This document shows, piece by piece, positions 1 to 10,008 of a stretch of 64,000 nt of DNA (the first letter of the stretch is position 1; each line of letters starts with the position of its first letter). Below the pieces are notes generated by a model that worked only from the letters and a program-made list of their open reading frames with translations, made no database searches and had not been told where the DNA came from. The position numbers were made by a program, and so were the translations under genes. The stretch is from positions 248,001-312,000 of the forward strand of contig CAVYRS010000003.1 of assembly GCA_963770995.1 (NCBI GenBank), read 5' to 3'. Source of the stretch: CAVSWN01 sp963770995. GTDB taxonomy: Bacteria > Acidobacteriota > Vicinamibacteria > Vicinamibacterales > CAVVIG01.

Positions 1-654
1 CTGATCACGTTCACGTTCATTCAGAAGATCTACAGCTTCCTGATGGCCCCGACGATGGCCGTGCTGCCGCAGGGCAGCAGGCTGATGTACACCGAACCGG
101 GCGAAGCGTTTTCGCTGTACATCTCGCTGTCGCTCATCGTCGGCGCGATCCTGGCGTCGCCGTTCATCATGTATCAGGTCTGGATGTTCATCGCGCCGGG
201 CCTCTACTCGAACGAAAAGAAACTCGCGATCCCGTTCGTGTTGCTCTCGACGTTAGGCGTCCTCGGCGGCGCGGCTTTCAACCACTACATCATGTTCCCC
301 TGGATGATGAAGTTCTTCGCGGGCTTCAACACCCAGGATCTGCTGTTCATGCCGAAGCTCGATTCGGTGTTTTCGCTGTACACGAAGTTCCTGATCGCGA
401 TGGCGGCCGTGTTCCAGATGCCGACGCTCGTGTACTTCCTGGCGAGAATGCGGATGATCACGGCGCGGTTCCTCATCGCGAAGTTCGGGTACGCGGTGCT
501 GATCATCTTCGTGCTGTCGGCCGTGATCACGCCGACCGGCGATCCGGCGACGCAAGTCCTGTTCGCGTTGCCGATGATCGGCCTCTACCTTCTCGGCATC
601 GGCATCGCGTGGCTGGTGGCGCCACGAGGCGCCAAAGCCGCGCACGACATCTGA
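1..654 (+). CDS. tatC: Sec-independent (twin-arginine) translocase subunit TatC, 5' end cut by window
   Basis: Inner-membrane TatC subunit, the receptor for twin-arginine signal peptides and organiser of the TatBC complex that exports folded proteins. The reading frame is open from base 1, so the annotated ATG at 43 is internal and the N-terminal part of the protein lies outside the window. About 217 codons are present, against roughly 240-260 aa for the family. Four to five hydrophobic segments are visible, and the order of helices, the motif SPFIMYQVWMFIAPGLY and the late VITPTGDP loop are typical of TatC. The stop at 652-654 is followed by 70 nt before the next plus-strand gene. tatA/tatB would be expected upstream but are not visible. 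Confidence 0.93.
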   Translation: MITFTFIQKIYSFLMAPTMAVLPQGSRLMYTEPGEAFSLYISLSLIVGAILASPFIMYQVWMFIAPGLYSNEKKLAIPFVLLSTLGVLGGAAFNHYIMFPWMMKFFAGFNTQDLLFMPKLDSVFSLYTKFLIAMAAVFQMPTLVYFLARMRMITARFLIAKFGYAVLIIFVLSAVITPTGDPATQVLFALPMIGLYLLGIGIAWLVAPRGAKAAHDI

Positions 655-724
655 CAACCGGAGCGAACGACTGCAAGTCGTTGATTGACTTAGCCTGAAC
701 TCAGCCGTACTATATGGCTGAGCT

Positions 725-2452
725 ATGAAAATTTCGCTTCGCTACATAGGCCTTGCAGCGTCGTGCGTGCTGTGGGCTGGAGCGGCGGGCGCGCAAACAG
801 CTTCAACGCAGACGTCGGCGCCCCCACAGTCCTCAACCCCCTACACGCCCTCTTCGGAAACACGTCCAGCGACGACGACGTTCTACGGCGACACGGGCCT
901 TTGGTTCGTGCCGACGGGAGAAGTGCTGCCGCATGGAAAGTTCTCGGCGAGCGTGTACCGGCGCGGGACGAACTGGATCCAGGGGTACACCAACGTCGCC
1001 GACTTCGCGGGGACATTCGGCGTCGGCATCAGGAACCGCGCGGAAATCTTCGGATCGTTTCTCGTCGACACCCGAATCGATCGCGACGTCCGCCCCGTGT
1101 TCGTCAACGACGCGTCGTTCGGGAGCTTCATCGACCGGTATCCCCGCGTGAACCAGTACTGGACCGGCGATCACATCGGCGACTTCTACATCGGCGCCAA
1201 GATCAACCTCATCTCCGAAGCCGATAACGATCCCGCGGCGTTCGCCATTCGCGGCATGGTGAAGCTGCCGACCGGCGACAAGGACGTCGGCAACAGCACC
1301 GGCAAGGCCGACTTCTCGATCGACGCCATCGTCAGCAAGGACGCGGCGCAGGTGGTCGAGGTCGCGGCGTTCGCGGGCTTCGAAGGCCGCGGCAAACCGG
1401 ACAACTTCGACATCCCGTCGAGCGCGCTGCGGTGGGGCGCCGGCGTCGGCTTCCCGTCGCGCAACTGGCTGCGCGTCACCGGCGAAGTGAACGGCCTCGC
1501 CGGCGGCAGCAGCGACGCCACCACGACGACGGCGCTGCGCGGCATCGACAACAGCGTGTCGCTGCTGCGCGCCGAAACCGAAAACATCACCCGCGCCACC
1601 CTGGGACTCACCGGACAAGCCAAGGGCTTCTTCTTCGGCGCGGGCGTGAGCTGGAACGTCCCGACGAAAGCGCGCGATCTGCGGTTCTCGGAAACTCCCG
1701 GCGACGACACGGCAGGCGACTACTACGACATGCAGTTCCGCATCGGGTATCACCCCGGTGTCAGAATGTTCGCACCGCCAGCGCCGCCGCCACCACTACC
1801 GCCGCCTCCCCCACCGCCGCCCGCGCCGGATCATGTGCTCACGGTGCGCGCGGAGTGCAACCCGTGCACGGTGGAAGTAGGACGGACCTCGACGGTCACT
1901 GCCGTTCCGCAGAGCTCGATCAACTGCGCGGTGACGTACCGCTGGACGACGCCGACCGGAACGTTGGCGCAGCCGGCGGAGCGCGTGACCGTGTGGACGG
2001 CGCCGATGCAGCCGGGAACCGTCCCGGTGACGGTGACCGTGACCTGCCCGACCGACAACAAGACGGCATCGGATACGGTCAACATCCAGGTCACGCAGCC
2101 GCCGGCCCGCACCTACACGTTCGAAGACGTGTATTTCGACTTCGACCGCTACTCGCTGCGGCCGGAAGCGACGCGGGTGCTCGACGAAGCCGTGGCGGCA
2201 CTGCGCGGCGACGCGACGCTGCGGGTGGAAATCGAAGGCCACACCTGCAACATCGGCACCGCGGAATACAACCTGGCGCTGGGCGATCGGCGCGCGAACG
2301 CGGTGAAGGATTATCTGGCCAGCCGCGGGATCGGCGCGGATCGGCTGCGCACGGTGAGCTACGGTGAAGAGCGCCCGAAACACGACAACGCGCGCGAAGA
2401 AACCCGGCGACTCAACCGCCGCGCCGCGATGGTCGTCAATCTGACGCGATAG
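725..2452 (+). CDS. OmpA-family outer membrane protein with Ig-like insert
   Basis: 575-aa envelope protein. Residues 1-24 form a signal peptide ending AGA-AQ. Residues about 45-350 look like an outer-membrane beta-barrel (alternating aromatic and glycine-rich strands). Around residue 352 a run of about 20 mostly Pro residues acts as a linker. Residues about 374-460 form an Ig-like/PKD-like region with three Cys. Residues about 465-575 are an OmpA-like peptidoglycan-binding domain: YFDFDRYSLRP at its start, then the NLALGDRRANAVKDYL helix whose Asp and Arg bind diaminopimelate in this family. It likely tethers the outer membrane to the cell wall. The stop abuts the converging proS stop without a visible terminator. 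Confidence 0.85.
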   Translation: MKISLRYIGLAASCVLWAGAAGAQTASTQTSAPPQSSTPYTPSSETRPATTTFYGDTGLWFVPTGEVLPHGKFSASVYRRGTNWIQGYTNVADFAGTFGVGIRNRAEIFGSFLVDTRIDRDVRPVFVNDASFGSFIDRYPRVNQYWTGDHIGDFYIGAKINLISEADNDPAAFAIRGMVKLPTGDKDVGNSTGKADFSIDAIVSKDAAQVVEVAAFAGFEGRGKPDNFDIPSSALRWGAGVGFPSRNWLRVTGEVNGLAGGSSDATTTTALRGIDNSVSLLRAETENITRATLGLTGQAKGFFFGAGVSWNVPTKARDLRFSETPGDDTAGDYYDMQFRIGYHPGVRMFAPPAPPPPLPPPPPPPPAPDHVLTVRAECNPCTVEVGRTSTVTAVPQSSINCAVTYRWTTPTGTLAQPAERVTVWTAPMQPGTVPVTVTVTCPTDNKTASDTVNIQVTQPPARTYTFEDVYFDFDRYSLRPEATRVLDEAVAALRGDATLRVEIEGHTCNIGTAEYNLALGDRRANAVKDYLASRGIGADRLRTVSYGEERPKHDNAREETRRLNRRAAMVVNLTR

Positions 2453-3901
2453 TTAGTAAGCCTTTGCAAACCACGCCTCGGCAATTGCGTTCGCATCGCA
2501 GCGAATGCAATTGGCGGACGGCGCCGTCGAGCCGAGCGGCATGTTTCGAATCGTTGCCTGAGTGTCGCCTTTGATCCGCGCTTCGCAATCGGCGGACCCG
2601 CACCAGGGCGCCACGACAAAACCTGGCCGGCCCTCCATGACCTGCTTGAATTCCTCGTAGGTCGAGACCCGCTGCGTGTGCTCTTCGCGGAACTGACGCG
2701 CACGCGCCAGCAGACTTTCCTGAATCTCGTCCAGCAGTCCCCGCAGACGCGCTGGCAGGCCGTCCATCGGGACGCTCTCTTTCTGCCGCGTGTCGCGCCG
2801 CGCCAGCATCACTGCCGACTTCTCGATGTCCTTGGGTCCGATCTCGACGCGCAGCGGAACGCCGCGCAGTTCCCACTCCGCGAACTTCCAGCCCGGCCGC
2901 TCGTCGCGCTCGTCGAGCGTGACGCGGATGCCGGCCGCCTTCAGCTCCGCCTGAATTTCCTTCGCGCGCGGCAGTACGGTCTCGCGCCAGTTCTCGCGGC
3001 CGATCGGCACGATCACGACCTGATAGGGCGCGATTTGCGGCGGCAGGATCAGGCCGCTGTCGTCCCCGTGGCACATGATGACGCCGCCCACGAGGCGCGT
3101 GGTCACGCCCCACGACGTCCCCCAGACGTGCTGCACGCTCTTGTCGCGCGCCTGGAACGTGATGTCGAACGCCTTGGCGAAGTTCTGCCCGAGGTTGTGC
3201 GAGGTGCCCGCTTGCAGGGCGCGGCCGTCACCCATCAAGGCCTCGATGGAGTAGGTGCGCAGGGCGCCGGCAAACTTCTCGCTGTCGGATTTCCGCCCCT
3301 TCATCACCGGCATCGCGAGCACCGACTCGCAAACGTCTGCGTACAGATCGAGGATTTTCAGCGTCTCCTCTTCGGCCTCGGCCTCGGTCTCGTGCGCAGT
3401 GTGCCCTTCCTGCCAGAGGAATTCGGTCGTGCGGAGAAACGGATAGGTCTTCTTTTCCCATCGCACGACGTTCGCCCACTGGTTGATCAGAATCGGCAGG
3501 TCCCGCCACGACTGCACCCAGTTCGCGTACATCGTCCCGATGATCGCTTCGGAGGTCGGGCGGACGACGAGCTTCTCTTCGAGCTCCTCCCCGCCGGCGT
3601 GCGTGACGTACGCCACCTGCGGCGAGAAGCCTTCGACGTGCTCGGCTTCCTTGGTCAGCAGGCTGTTCGGTATGAAGAGCGGGAAATACGCGTTGACGTG
3701 CCCCGTCGCCTTGATGCGCGCGTCGAGCGCCTGCTGGATCAGTTCCCAGATCGCGTAGCCGTATGGCCGGATGACCATGCAGCCCTTGACCGGCGAATAG
3801 TCGGCGAGCTCGGCGCGCCGGACGATGTCCAGATACCAGCGCGAGAAGTCTTGCGAGCGTGGCGTGATTTCGGTCACGAACGTATCGGTGTTTTTGGCCA
3901 T
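2453..3901 (-). CDS. proS: Prolyl-tRNA synthetase (archaeal/eukaryal-like type)
   Basis: 482-aa class II aminoacyl-tRNA synthetase that charges tRNA-Pro. The class II signature region around residues 105-170 (RPTSEAIIGTMYANW, then RTTEFLWQEGHTAH) is clear. The protein lacks the bacterial editing insertion and has a C-terminal Cys-rich module (PWCGSADCE, then NCIRCDANA) ending in an aromatic residue, AKAY. Both traits mark the archaeal/eukaryal-like ProS form found in a subset of bacteria, which explains the length below 500 aa. The ATG at 3901 overlaps the TGA of nadB by one base, so the two genes are probably co-transcribed and translationally coupled. Confidence 0.96.
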   Translation of the reverse strand: MAKNTDTFVTEITPRSQDFSRWYLDIVRRAELADYSPVKGCMVIRPYGYAIWELIQQALDARIKATGHVNAYFPLFIPNSLLTKEAEHVEGFSPQVAYVTHAGGEELEEKLVVRPTSEAIIGTMYANWVQSWRDLPILINQWANVVRWEKKTYPFLRTTEFLWQEGHTAHETEAEAEEETLKILDLYADVCESVLAMPVMKGRKSDSEKFAGALRTYSIEALMGDGRALQAGTSHNLGQNFAKAFDITFQARDKSVQHVWGTSWGVTTRLVGGVIMCHGDDSGLILPPQIAPYQVVIVPIGRENWRETVLPRAKEIQAELKAAGIRVTLDERDERPGWKFAEWELRGVPLRVEIGPKDIEKSAVMLARRDTRQKESVPMDGLPARLRGLLDEIQESLLARARQFREEHTQRVSTYEEFKQVMEGRPGFVVAPWCGSADCEARIKGDTQATIRNMPLGSTAPSANCIRCDANAIAEAWFAKAY

Positions 3902-5481
3902 CAGCGATCCGCGAGGTCGACGAAATGAGCGTTCCAGTGTATATCGTCGCGATTCGGGAAGTCCTGCCGGAAATGCCCGCCGCGGCTTTCCTCGCGCCGG
4001 AGCGCGGCCCCGGCGATGAGGCGCGCGATCGTGAGGATGTTGCGGAAGCGATAGCCGTCGGCGTCCGTCGGATCGGCGACCGCAACGCCGTCGAGCGATC
4101 GCACGGCTTCGGTCAAACCCTCACGCGTGCGAAAAAGGCCGGCGCGCCGCCACATGAGGTCACGGATATCCGACATGGCGGATGGCTGATGGCTGATGGC
4201 TAGTCGTCCATGGCTCGCGTTGCCTTGACCGTGAGCCATAAGCCCTGAGCCATCAGCCATGACGCGATCGGCCATGACGCGATCGGCCTTCAACACGGCC
4301 GCACGCGGCGCTTGCTGCATCGCCTCCGACGCTCGCGCGCCGAACACCAGACCCTCCAGCAGCGAATTGCTCGCCAGGCGGTTCGCGCCGTGGACACCCG
4401 TGCACGCGACCTCGCCGGCCGCGTACAAGCCAGGCAATGATGTCCTGCCCCACTCGTCGGTGTCGACGCCGCCCATGATGTAGTGCGCGGCGGGCCCGAC
4501 CGGAATAGGGTCGCGTGCGAGGTCGAGGCCGACGCGCTGGCACATGGCCGCGATCGTGGGAAACCGGCGGACGACGAACGCGGCGTCGAGATGCGCGAGC
4601 GTCAGGCAGACCGGCGCACCCGTGCGTTCGGCTTCGAGCGCGATTCCGCGCGCTACGACGTCGCGGGGCGCCAGATCGCCGTCTGGATGCAGGCGCGTCA
4701 TGAAGGCGTCGCCGCGATGGTTCACCAGGCGCGCCCCTTCGCCGCGCAGCGCCTCTGAGATGAGGAACCGCGGCGCACCGGCGAGATCGAGCGCCGTGGG
4801 ATGAAACTGCACGAACTCCAGGTCCGCGACGCGGGCGCCGGCATGATAGGCGAGCGCGATGCCGTCGCCAGTGGCGACCACGGGGTTGGTCGTTTCACGA
4901 AACGTCTGACCCGCCCCGCCGGTCGCAAGCAGCGTCGCTCCCGCGCGCACTTCTCGCCGATTGCCGTCGCGATCGATGAAGGCGGCTCCGAGCACGCGGC
5001 CGGCATCGACAACGAGATCGGTGACGAACGCGTGATCGATGGTCCTCACCGGCGGCAGACCGGCTACCTGCTCCCACAGGACGCGTCCGATCTCGCGACC
5101 GGTGGCGTCACCGGCATGGAGTACTCGGCGAACAGAATGCGCCGCTTCGCGGCCGAGGGCGGGGCGGCCGTCCGCTTGTCGATCGAACTGCGCGCCCCAG
5201 GCAAGCAGTTCGCCGACGTAGCGCGGGCCCTCTTCCGTGACGACCCGCACCGCCGCCTCGTCGCACAGGCCGTCGCCCGCACGAATCGTGTCGCTCGCAT
5301 GCAGCGCCGGCGAATCATCGTCGCCCATCGCCGCGGCGATGCCGCCTTGCGCGTAGCCGGTGTTGCTTTCCGTCGGCGCCGCTTTGGTGAGCACGAGGAC
5401 GCCGCCCGCGTCCGCAAGTCCAATTGCCGCCCGCAGACCGGCGACGCCGCTGCCGACGATCAGAAAATCGGTCGAATCCAC
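3901..5481 (-). CDS. nadB: L-aspartate oxidase (NAD biosynthesis) with in-frame repeat insert
   Basis: 526-aa FAD-dependent oxidase that converts L-aspartate to iminoaspartate, the first step of de novo NAD synthesis. The N-terminal Rossmann motif is VGSGVAGLRAA; QFHPTAL, SEALRGEGARLVNH and the final FAD motif TGVHGANRLASNSLLEG are typical of NadB. The start is GTG at 5481. Between the flavin part and the C-terminal helical domain, about 40 residues rich in MAD and SHQPSA are encoded by a tandem 7-nt hairpin repeat (4172-4263) plus a 15-nt direct duplication. The frame is preserved. nadA and nadC are not in the window. It overlaps proS downstream by 1 nt. Confidence 0.94.
   Translation of the reverse strand: MDSTDFLIVGSGVAGLRAAIGLADAGGVLVLTKAAPTESNTGYAQGGIAAAMGDDDSPALHASDTIRAGDGLCDEAAVRVVTEEGPRYVGELLAWGAQFDRQADGRPALGREAAHSVRRVLHAGDATGREIGRVLWEQVAGLPPVRTIDHAFVTDLVVDAGRVLGAAFIDRDGNRREVRAGATLLATGGAGQTFRETTNPVVATGDGIALAYHAGARVADLEFVQFHPTALDLAGAPRFLISEALRGEGARLVNHRGDAFMTRLHPDGDLAPRDVVARGIALEAERTGAPVCLTLAHLDAAFVVRRFPTIAAMCQRVGLDLARDPIPVGPAAHYIMGGVDTDEWGRTSLPGLYAAGEVACTGVHGANRLASNSLLEGLVFGARASEAMQQAPRAAVLKADRVMADRVMADGSGLMAHGQGNASHGRLAISHQPSAMSDIRDLMWRRAGLFRTREGLTEAVRSLDGVAVADPTDADGYRFRNILTIARLIAGAALRREESRGGHFRQDFPNRDDIHWNAHFVDLADR
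4172..4263. repeat. Heptad-repeat hairpin inside nadB (unit ATGGCTG)
   Basis: The left arm (4172-4203) is a run of about four degenerate ATGGCTG units; the right arm (4231-4263) carries the complement, CAGCCAT/GAGCCAT units. They can fold into an imperfect hairpin with a loop of about 27 nt. It is immediately followed by two 15-nt copies of a sequence starting ATGACGCGATCG (about 4259-4288). The whole block is in frame in nadB and is translated. Confidence 0.85.
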
Positions 5482-5584
5482 GCGAATGCTATCCTAGCCG
5501 TGCTTGCACGCTGAGTCTGTGTACTAAGCTACTGGTTTTCGTGCAAGCCCGGCTTAGGCGCGGCCGTCGTCGCGGCCGCGCAGT

Positions 5585-5619
5585 CTAGTAACGAAGCGGA
5601 GCCAGGAACCCGTTACTGG
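5585..5619. repeat. CTAG-bordered palindrome upstream of aroB
   Basis: A stem AGTAACG/CGTTACT encloses a loop containing GCGGAG-N5-AAC. It lies in the 163-bp gap between the divergent nadB and aroB genes. A second GC-rich hairpin (GGCGCGGCCG/CGGCCGCGC, about 5552-5581) lies directly before it. The loop core resembles those of the palindromes at 23593-23630 and 39768-39807, suggesting a repeat family. Promoters of both flanking genes must lie in this same gap, but I cannot assign -35/-10 boxes with confidence. Confidence 0.6.
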
Positions 5620-5644
5620 ACAGTTTCGCGCGGAGCTTCGTTAC

Positions 5645-6730
5645 ATGGATCCGGTTCGCATCGACGTCGCGACGCCCTCGCGTGCGTACTCGGTCACGAT
5701 CGCCGACGGCGCGCTCGATCGGGCCGGATCGCTGCTCGACGATTTGGGCGTCCCCACACGCCGTCTCGTCGTTTCGAGCCCGCTGGTGTGGCGGCTGCAC
5801 GGTACTCGGCTGTCGCGAGGTCTCGATGCCGCCGGACCCATCCTCGTCCCCGACGGCGAGCGCTTCAAACACCTGGCGACGGTCTCGCGAATCTACGACG
5901 CGCTGCTGCAGGCCGGCGCCGATCGCGTGTCGACGCTCGTCGCGTTCGGCGGCGGCGTCATGGGCGACATGGCGGGATTCGCGGCGGCCACATATCTGCG
6001 TGGCATCGCGCTGGTGCACATTCCGACCACGCTGCTCGCGCAAGTAGACAGTGCCATCGGCGGCAAGGTTGGCGTCAACCATACGGCCGGCAAGAACCTG
6101 ATCGGATCCTTCCATCAGCCGCATGCCGTGGTCGTCGACCCGACCGTGCTCGGAACGCTGCCTCGTCGCGAGTTCAGGGCCGGCCTGTACGAAGTGATCA
6201 AGTACGGGATGACATCGAGCCCGTCGCTCTTCGATCGCATCGGCCGCGAGCGAAAAGCCATCTTCGCTCGAACGCCCGAGGCGCTCATGCCGATCATCGC
6301 CGAGTCGTGCCGCATCAAAGCCAGCGTGGTCGCGGCGGATGAACGTGAAGCCGGTCCGCGCATGATTCTGAACTTCGGCCATACCGCCGGCCATGCGCTC
6401 GAGGCGGTCACCAGGTATCGGCAATACCGTCACGGCGAAGCGGTTGCATACGGGATGCTCGTCGCGGCGGAGTTGGCCACAGCGCGAGGGGCGCTCGCCG
6501 ACCTGGACCGGCAGGCGCTGGCCGACCTGATTGCCAGCCTGGGCCCCGTCCCACCCATCGGCGATGTCTCGGCTGGTCAGCTCATCGAGGCCATGGCGCA
6601 CGACAAGAAGGCCGTCGCCGGCCGGCTGCGCTTCGTCCTGCCGACCGCCATCGGGGCCACCACCATCGTGGACGACGTGACCGAGGCCGAGATCCGATCG
6701 GCCCTGAAGCGCGTCGGGTTCAGGGCCTGA
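5645..6730 (+). CDS. aroB: 3-dehydroquinate synthase
   Basis: 361-aa cytoplasmic NAD- and metal-dependent enzyme that cyclises DAHP to 3-dehydroquinate, step two of the shikimate pathway. The NAD-binding glycine cluster GGGVMGDMAGF and the active-site block IPTTLLAQVDSAIGGKVGVNH are present. So are GKNLIGSFHQP, the metal-ligand Glu in YEVIKYG and the two metal-ligand His regions (NFGHTAGHALE and RHGEAVAYGM). Length is normal for the family. The gene stands alone here; other aro genes are not adjacent. Its start lies just after a palindromic repeat in the nadB-aroB gap. Confidence 0.96.
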   Translation: MDPVRIDVATPSRAYSVTIADGALDRAGSLLDDLGVPTRRLVVSSPLVWRLHGTRLSRGLDAAGPILVPDGERFKHLATVSRIYDALLQAGADRVSTLVAFGGGVMGDMAGFAAATYLRGIALVHIPTTLLAQVDSAIGGKVGVNHTAGKNLIGSFHQPHAVVVDPTVLGTLPRREFRAGLYEVIKYGMTSSPSLFDRIGRERKAIFARTPEALMPIIAESCRIKASVVAADEREAGPRMILNFGHTAGHALEAVTRYRQYRHGEAVAYGMLVAAELATARGALADLDRQALADLIASLGPVPPIGDVSAGQLIEAMAHDKKAVAGRLRFVLPTAIGATTIVDDVTEAEIRSALKRVGFRA

Positions 6731-6797
6731 ACACCCCGGCCGCACGCGTGTCGATTTCAGCGTTCCTCATTCGTCGTGTAGGTAGGAGGCAGAAACG

Positions 6798-7223
6798 ATG
6801 CGATTCATGGTGCTCGTAAGGGCGGACAAGAACTCCGAGGCCGGCGTGATGCCGGACCAGACGATCCTGGCCGAGATGGGCAACTTCAACGAAGAACTGG
6901 TGAAAGCCGGCGTGATGCTCGCGGGCGAAGGCTTGCAGCCGAGCTCCAAGGGCGCCCGGGTCCGGTTTTCGGGCGGCAAGAAAACCGTCATCGACGGGCC
7001 GTTCACGGAAACCAAGGAGCTCGTGGCCGGCTTCTGGCTGTGGCAGGTGAAGTCGAAGGAAGAGGCCATCGAATGGCTGAAGCGCGCCCCGTTCGAGGAT
7101 ACCGAGGTCGAGATTCGTCAGGTGTTCGAGACCGATGACTTCGGCGACGCGATGACGCCCGAGATGCGCCAGCAGGAAGATCGGCTGCGCGCGGAAGCGG
7201 CGGCGCTGGCGCAGAAGAAATAG
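6798..7223 (+). CDS. DGPF/YCII-related protein, ECF42 partner
   Basis: 141-aa small soluble protein of the DGPF (YCII-like) family. It begins RFMVLVRADKNSEAG and carries the signature IDGPFTETKELVAGFWLW, with a ferredoxin-like alpha-beta fold expected. Biochemical function in this family is not settled. It lies 31 nt upstream of a large ECF sigma factor with a C-terminal extension; this pairing is the diagnostic context of the ECF42 group. A Shine-Dalgarno-like GTAGGAGG lies 8-15 nt before the ATG. Confidence 0.85.
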   Translation: MRFMVLVRADKNSEAGVMPDQTILAEMGNFNEELVKAGVMLAGEGLQPSSKGARVRFSGGKKTVIDGPFTETKELVAGFWLWQVKSKEEAIEWLKRAPFEDTEVEIRQVFETDDFGDAMTPEMRQQEDRLRAEAAALAQKK

Positions 7224-7254
7224 TTGGCAGTCGGAGGGGACGGTGGTGTGATCG

Positions 7255-8529
7255 GTGGCCGTGGCGGCCGCCGACACACATCGCACCATCGACGCCATCT
7301 GGAGAATCGAGTCTCCGAAGCTGATCGCCGGCCTCTCGCGAATCGTTCGTGACATCGGCGTCGCCGAGGATCTCGCCCACGACGCGCTGGTCGCCGCTCT
7401 CGAGCAATGGCCCGGGGCCGGCGTCCCCAACAACCCCGGCGCCTGGCTGATGGCCACGGCCAAGCACCGCGCCATCGATTACTTCCGCCGCAACAAACTC
7501 CTCGAGCGCAAGCATGCCGAGATCGGCTACGAGCTCGAGGCCGACCAGCGAGCGGCGGTCGCCGGGCTCGACGCTGCGCTCGATGAAGATGTGGGGGACG
7601 ACCTCTTGCGGTTGATGTTCACCGCGTGCCATCCAGTGCTCTCCACCGACGCGCGCGTGGCGCTGACGCTGCGTCTCCTAGGAGGCATGACAACGGACGA
7701 GATCGCGCGCGCGTTTCTGGTGTCGGAATCCACGATCGCGCAGCGAATCGTTCGAGCCAAACGGACGCTTGCCGACAAGCGCGTGCCGTTCGAGGTGCCG
7801 CGCGGCGCCGAACGCGCCGCACGTCTGGAATCGGTCCTCGAAGTGATCTACCTCGTCTTCAACGAGGGATACACGGCGACCGCTGGTGACGACTGGATGC
7901 GGCCCGGCCTCTGTGAAGACGCCCTTCGCCTCGGCCGGATCCTGGCGGAGCTCGCGCCGGCCGAACCTGAAGTGCACGGTCTCGTCGCGCTCATGGAGAT
8001 TCAAGCCTCACGTTCGAGAGCCCGCATCGGGCCGTCAGGAGCACCGGTCGTGCTGCTCGAGCAGAACCGCGCGCTGTGGGATCAGCTTCTGATTCGCCGC
8101 GGCTTGACGGCGATCGAGCGCGCGGAACGTCTCGGCGGCGCGCGCGGCCCGTATCTGATTCAGGCGTCCATCGCCGCCTGTCACGCGCGGGCGCGGCGGC
8201 CCGAAGACACGGACTGGCCGCTCATCGTCCGGCTCTACGCCGAGCTCGCTGGACGCACGCCCTCTCCGATCATCGAGTTGAACCGTGCCGTCGCGGTCGC
8301 GATGGCCGATGGTCCGGCTGCGGGTCTCCAGATCATCGACCGGCTGCGAGCGGAGCCGGCGCTTCGCGAATACCACCACCTGCCGAGCGTACGCGGCGAC
8401 CTGTTGTTCAAGCTTGGGCGGCTGGACGAAGCGAGCCACGAGTTCGAGCGCGCTGCCGCGCTCACGCGCAACGCGCGCGAGCGCGATCTGCTGCTCGAAC
8501 GGGCGAGGGCGTGTAGGTCCGGGGTCTGA
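7255..8529 (+). CDS. ECF42-type RNA polymerase sigma factor with TPR-like C-terminus
   Basis: 424-aa sigma-70 family protein. Sigma region 2 is at residues about 15-85 (AEDLAHDALVAALEQWP, then PGAWLMATAKHRAIDYFRR) and region 4 at about 120-175 (MTTDEIARAFLVSESTIAQRIVRAK). A long C-terminal helical, TPR-like extension of about 230 residues follows, opening with LVFNEGY. This architecture plus the adjacent DGPF gene fits ECF42. No anti-sigma gene is adjacent, as is usual for ECF42, where the C-terminal extension is thought to control activity. The start is GTG at 7255. The stop codon lies inside the palindrome at 8521-8545. Confidence 0.9.
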   Translation: MAVAAADTHRTIDAIWRIESPKLIAGLSRIVRDIGVAEDLAHDALVAALEQWPGAGVPNNPGAWLMATAKHRAIDYFRRNKLLERKHAEIGYELEADQRAAVAGLDAALDEDVGDDLLRLMFTACHPVLSTDARVALTLRLLGGMTTDEIARAFLVSESTIAQRIVRAKRTLADKRVPFEVPRGAERAARLESVLEVIYLVFNEGYTATAGDDWMRPGLCEDALRLGRILAELAPAEPEVHGLVALMEIQASRSRARIGPSGAPVVLLEQNRALWDQLLIRRGLTAIERAERLGGARGPYLIQASIAACHARARRPEDTDWPLIVRLYAELAGRTPSPIIELNRAVAVAMADGPAAGLQIIDRLRAEPALREYHHLPSVRGDLLFKLGRLDEASHEFERAAALTRNARERDLLLERARACRSGV

Positions 8530-8545
8530 TCCGGGATCAGACCCC
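8521..8545. terminator. Perfect palindrome between convergent genes
   Basis: GGGGTCTGATC, a short CGG centre and GATCAGACCCC give an 11-bp perfect stem. It contains the stop codon of the ECF gene and lies 33 nt from the stop of the convergent NtrC-type gene. It could serve as a bidirectional terminator or be a REP-like repeat; there is no strong T tract on either side. Confidence 0.6.
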
Positions 8546-8577
8546 ATTTGGCACGGTTTTAGCGGGACGTGGGGTCG

Positions 8578-10004
<1,427 letters not shown>

Positions 10005-10008
<4 letters not shown>

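Noticed and set aside
253..657. Open frame opposite tatC
   Set aside because: Arg/His-rich antisense shadow of a well-conserved gene; no family features. Many similar long antisense frames across the window were dropped for the same reason.
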